This document shows positions 4,128 through 5,498 of a stretch of DNA of 5,498 nucleotides, piece after piece (position 1 is the stretch's first letter; every line of letters starts with the position of its first letter). The position numbers and the translations under genes were made by a program. A model generated the notes under the pieces. That model was not told where the DNA came from. It did not search any database and was given only the letters and a program-made list of their open reading frames with translations. The stretch is from Saprospiraceae bacterium (lineage in GTDB: Bacteria > Bacteroidota > Bacteroidia > Chitinophagales > Saprospiraceae): positions 1 through 5,498 of the forward strand of contig JADZFP010000209.1 in the NCBI GenBank assembly GCA_020849825.1, given 5' to 3'.

Positions 4128-5498
4128 TCAGGAATTGGCGACCGGAATGGTGACATGCACGCTCACGCCTTCTCCGGGCGCCGTCTGCACGCTCAAAACC
4201 CCTTGCATAAACTGAACGCGCTGGGCGACGTTGTGGGTGCCCATGCCTTTGGGCGAGGTAGCGGGGTCGAATCCCTTGCCGTCGTCTTCCACCAGCAGTG
4301 CGATCTCGTGGTCGGTTCGGGTGAGTAGTACGAGAATTTCGGAGGCGCCCGCGTATTTCAGGCTGTTTTGCAGGAGTTCCTGTACAATGCGGAAGCAATG
4401 GAGCGCTTTCATATTGGGCAAACCTGAAAAGTCGCCGAAGTGTTGGAACGTTATGGGCGGCACGCCTTCTCCGCGCACCCGGCTGACGAGATCCTGAATG
4501 GCAGCCACGAGCCCGAAGCGAATCAGGGCGACCGGAAGCAGGTTGCGGGCGATCTGCCGCACTTCCGCCACGGTATCGTCGAGCAGGTCGCGGAGTTTTC
4601 GCCAGTCGGGACTGGCGGCCAGCCCGGGTTGTTTGGCAGGCAGGCCCTCCAGCTGGATTTTGGCGGCGGCCAGCAAGCCGCCCAGGCTGTCGTGCAGGTC
4701 GTGGGCAATACGTTCGCGTTCGCTTTCCTGGCCTTCGAGGATGGCCTGCATCCGGTCGATTTCCGCTTTTCGGTTGGCTATTGTGCGCCGGGCTTTTTGC
4801 CTTTGCTGATAAGCCAGGACAATGATTCCCGCCGTGAATAATACCAGTATGAGCAAAGCGGTCACTGCCAGCGTGACCTTTCTCTGTTGTGCCGCCAAAG
4901 CCTCCGCGTCTTTTTTCTCTTTTTCCAGGGTGTTGATTTCCTGGAGTTTTTTACCCGCGTCAAACTGATAGGCCGTGCGGTAGCGGGCGGAAGCGCGGTC
5001 GCGCGCCAGAAGAGTGTCGCTCAATTGACCAAACAGGATGGCATAATCAGCCGCGACCGACATGGAGTCGAGGAATTGATAGGTTTCGTACAGGTCGCGA
5101 TAGATTTTGCGGCGGAGGACGTAATTGCCGGGCAGTACGGATTGCTCGGCTTGCCGCAAGTATTCGAGCGCGATGTAGGGCTTGCCGGTGCGCCGGCTGA
5201 ACGCGCCGATGTTGTATTCGATTTCGGCGATCAGATCGCGCTGGCCCGTAGTGCGGGCGTCGCGAAGGGTCAGCAACGACAAGTGCGCCGCATCCTGAAA
5301 TTGTCCCCGATTCTGGTAATCGTATACTTTTTCGAGCTGGAGCATGACCAAAATAGCCGTATCCTTGACCGTGCGGTTCATGTCGACAAATTGTTTGCGC
5401 CATTCATTGGCGGTCGTGGTGTCGCCTCGCCAGAGGTAGACCCTGTATATGGCCGCCATCATTTGCACCTGGAGGGCCTGGTCGTTTTTGCGGCGGAA
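4128..5498 (-). CDS. Sensor histidine kinase with helical-repeat sensor region (HisKA_3 / HATPase_c; N-terminus beyond the window)
   Basis: This is a membrane sensor kinase of the NarX/DegS class, which phosphorylates a NarL/LuxR-type response regulator. About 456 residues are visible; the frame stays open to base 5498 (FRRKNDQALQVQ precedes the first possible GTG at 5468), so the gene starts outside. The first ~170 residues are amphipathic helical pairs resembling TPR units (for example ALEYLRQAEQSV). A charged coiled-coil (INTLEKEKKDAEALAAQQRK) leads into one membrane helix, codons 4877-4809. Next comes the HisKA_3 dimerisation helix, ERERIAHDLHDSLGG, with the phospho-accepting His of DLHDS at 4692-4694. 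The HATPase_c domain has an N box (Asn of LLQNSLKYA at 4365-4367), a G1 box (DDGKGFDP) and a G2 box (GMGTHN). It ends VTIPVANS. All catalytic motifs look intact. The partner regulator is not in the window, and the signal sensed is unknown. Confidence 0.93.
   Translation of the reverse strand, partial: FRRKNDQALQVQMMAAIYRVYLWRGDTTTANEWRKQFVDMNRTVKDTAILVMLQLEKVYDYQNRGQFQDAAHLSLLTLRDARTTGQRDLIAEIEYNIGAFSRRTGKPYIALEYLRQAEQSVLPGNYVLRRKIYRDLYETYQFLDSMSVAADYAILFGQLSDTLLARDRASARYRTAYQFDAGKKLQEINTLEKEKKDAEALAAQQRKVTLAVTALLILVLFTAGIIVLAYQQRQKARRTIANRKAEIDRMQAILEGQESERERIAHDLHDSLGGLLAAAKIQLEGLPAKQPGLAASPDWRKLRDLLDDTVAEVRQIARNLLPVALIRFGLVAAIQDLVSRVRGEGVPPITFQHFGDFSGLPNMKALHCFRIVQELLQNSLKYAGASEILVLLTRTDHEIALLVEDDGKGFDPATSPKGMGTHNVAQRVQFMQGVLSVQTAPGEGVSVHVTIPVANS

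Noticed and set aside
3949..4398. Minus-strand open frame of 149 codons overlapping the end of the kinase gene
   Set aside because: Two thirds of it lies out of frame inside the conserved HATPase_c coding region, and its extension into the gap is low-complexity. No domain is recognisable.

Overview
The window (GC-rich, roughly 57-58% by eye) looks like chromosomal DNA of a Bacteroidota bacterium, probably a GC-rich lineage such as Saprospiria, Cytophagia or Chitinophagia. Three things point there: no gene start has a clear Shine-Dalgarno sequence, the candidate promoter of the superoxide dismutase gene fits the Bacteroidota -33 TTTG / -7 TAnnTTTG pattern rather than the sigma70 pattern, and a helical-repeat sensor histidine kinase of a kind common in that phylum is present. 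The phylum is an inference; no rRNA or other marker gene is in view.

Left part (1-2859, + strand): an L-rhamnose utilisation block. It holds the C-terminal ~396 residues of a GH78 alpha-L-rhamnosidase, then rhaM (L-rhamnose mutarotase), then, 7 bp later, a Pseudomonas stutzeri-type L-rhamnose isomerase (rhaI) with every metal and catalytic residue I could map in place. Together they would release L-rhamnose from glycans or glycosides, interconvert its anomers and isomerise it to L-rhamnulose. The kinase and aldolase steps are not in the window. A 72-bp gap before rhaM carries a 9-bp tandem repeat.

Middle (2860-3614): a 143-bp convergent gap with a hairpin and three perfect copies of an 11-bp GC-rich repeat, followed on the minus strand by an intact Mn-type superoxide dismutase gene (sodA) with a candidate promoter upstream.

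Gap 3615-4127 (513 bp): no convincing protein gene, but dense in signals. There is a minus-strand intrinsic terminator just upstream of the sodA promoter, a bulged hairpin nested in a longer inverted repeat, a perfect TAnnTTTG box on the minus strand, and a plus-strand intrinsic terminator that has no recognisable plus-strand gene to terminate. This is the best place in the window for something undescribed, most likely a small RNA.

Right part (4128-5498, minus strand): the C-terminal ~456 residues of a sensor histidine kinase (helical-repeat region, coiled coil, one membrane helix, HisKA_3, HATPase_c) whose start lies beyond the window. Its response regulator is not visible.

I did not see a clearly novel protein system, CRISPR array, tRNA, rRNA or insertion sequence.
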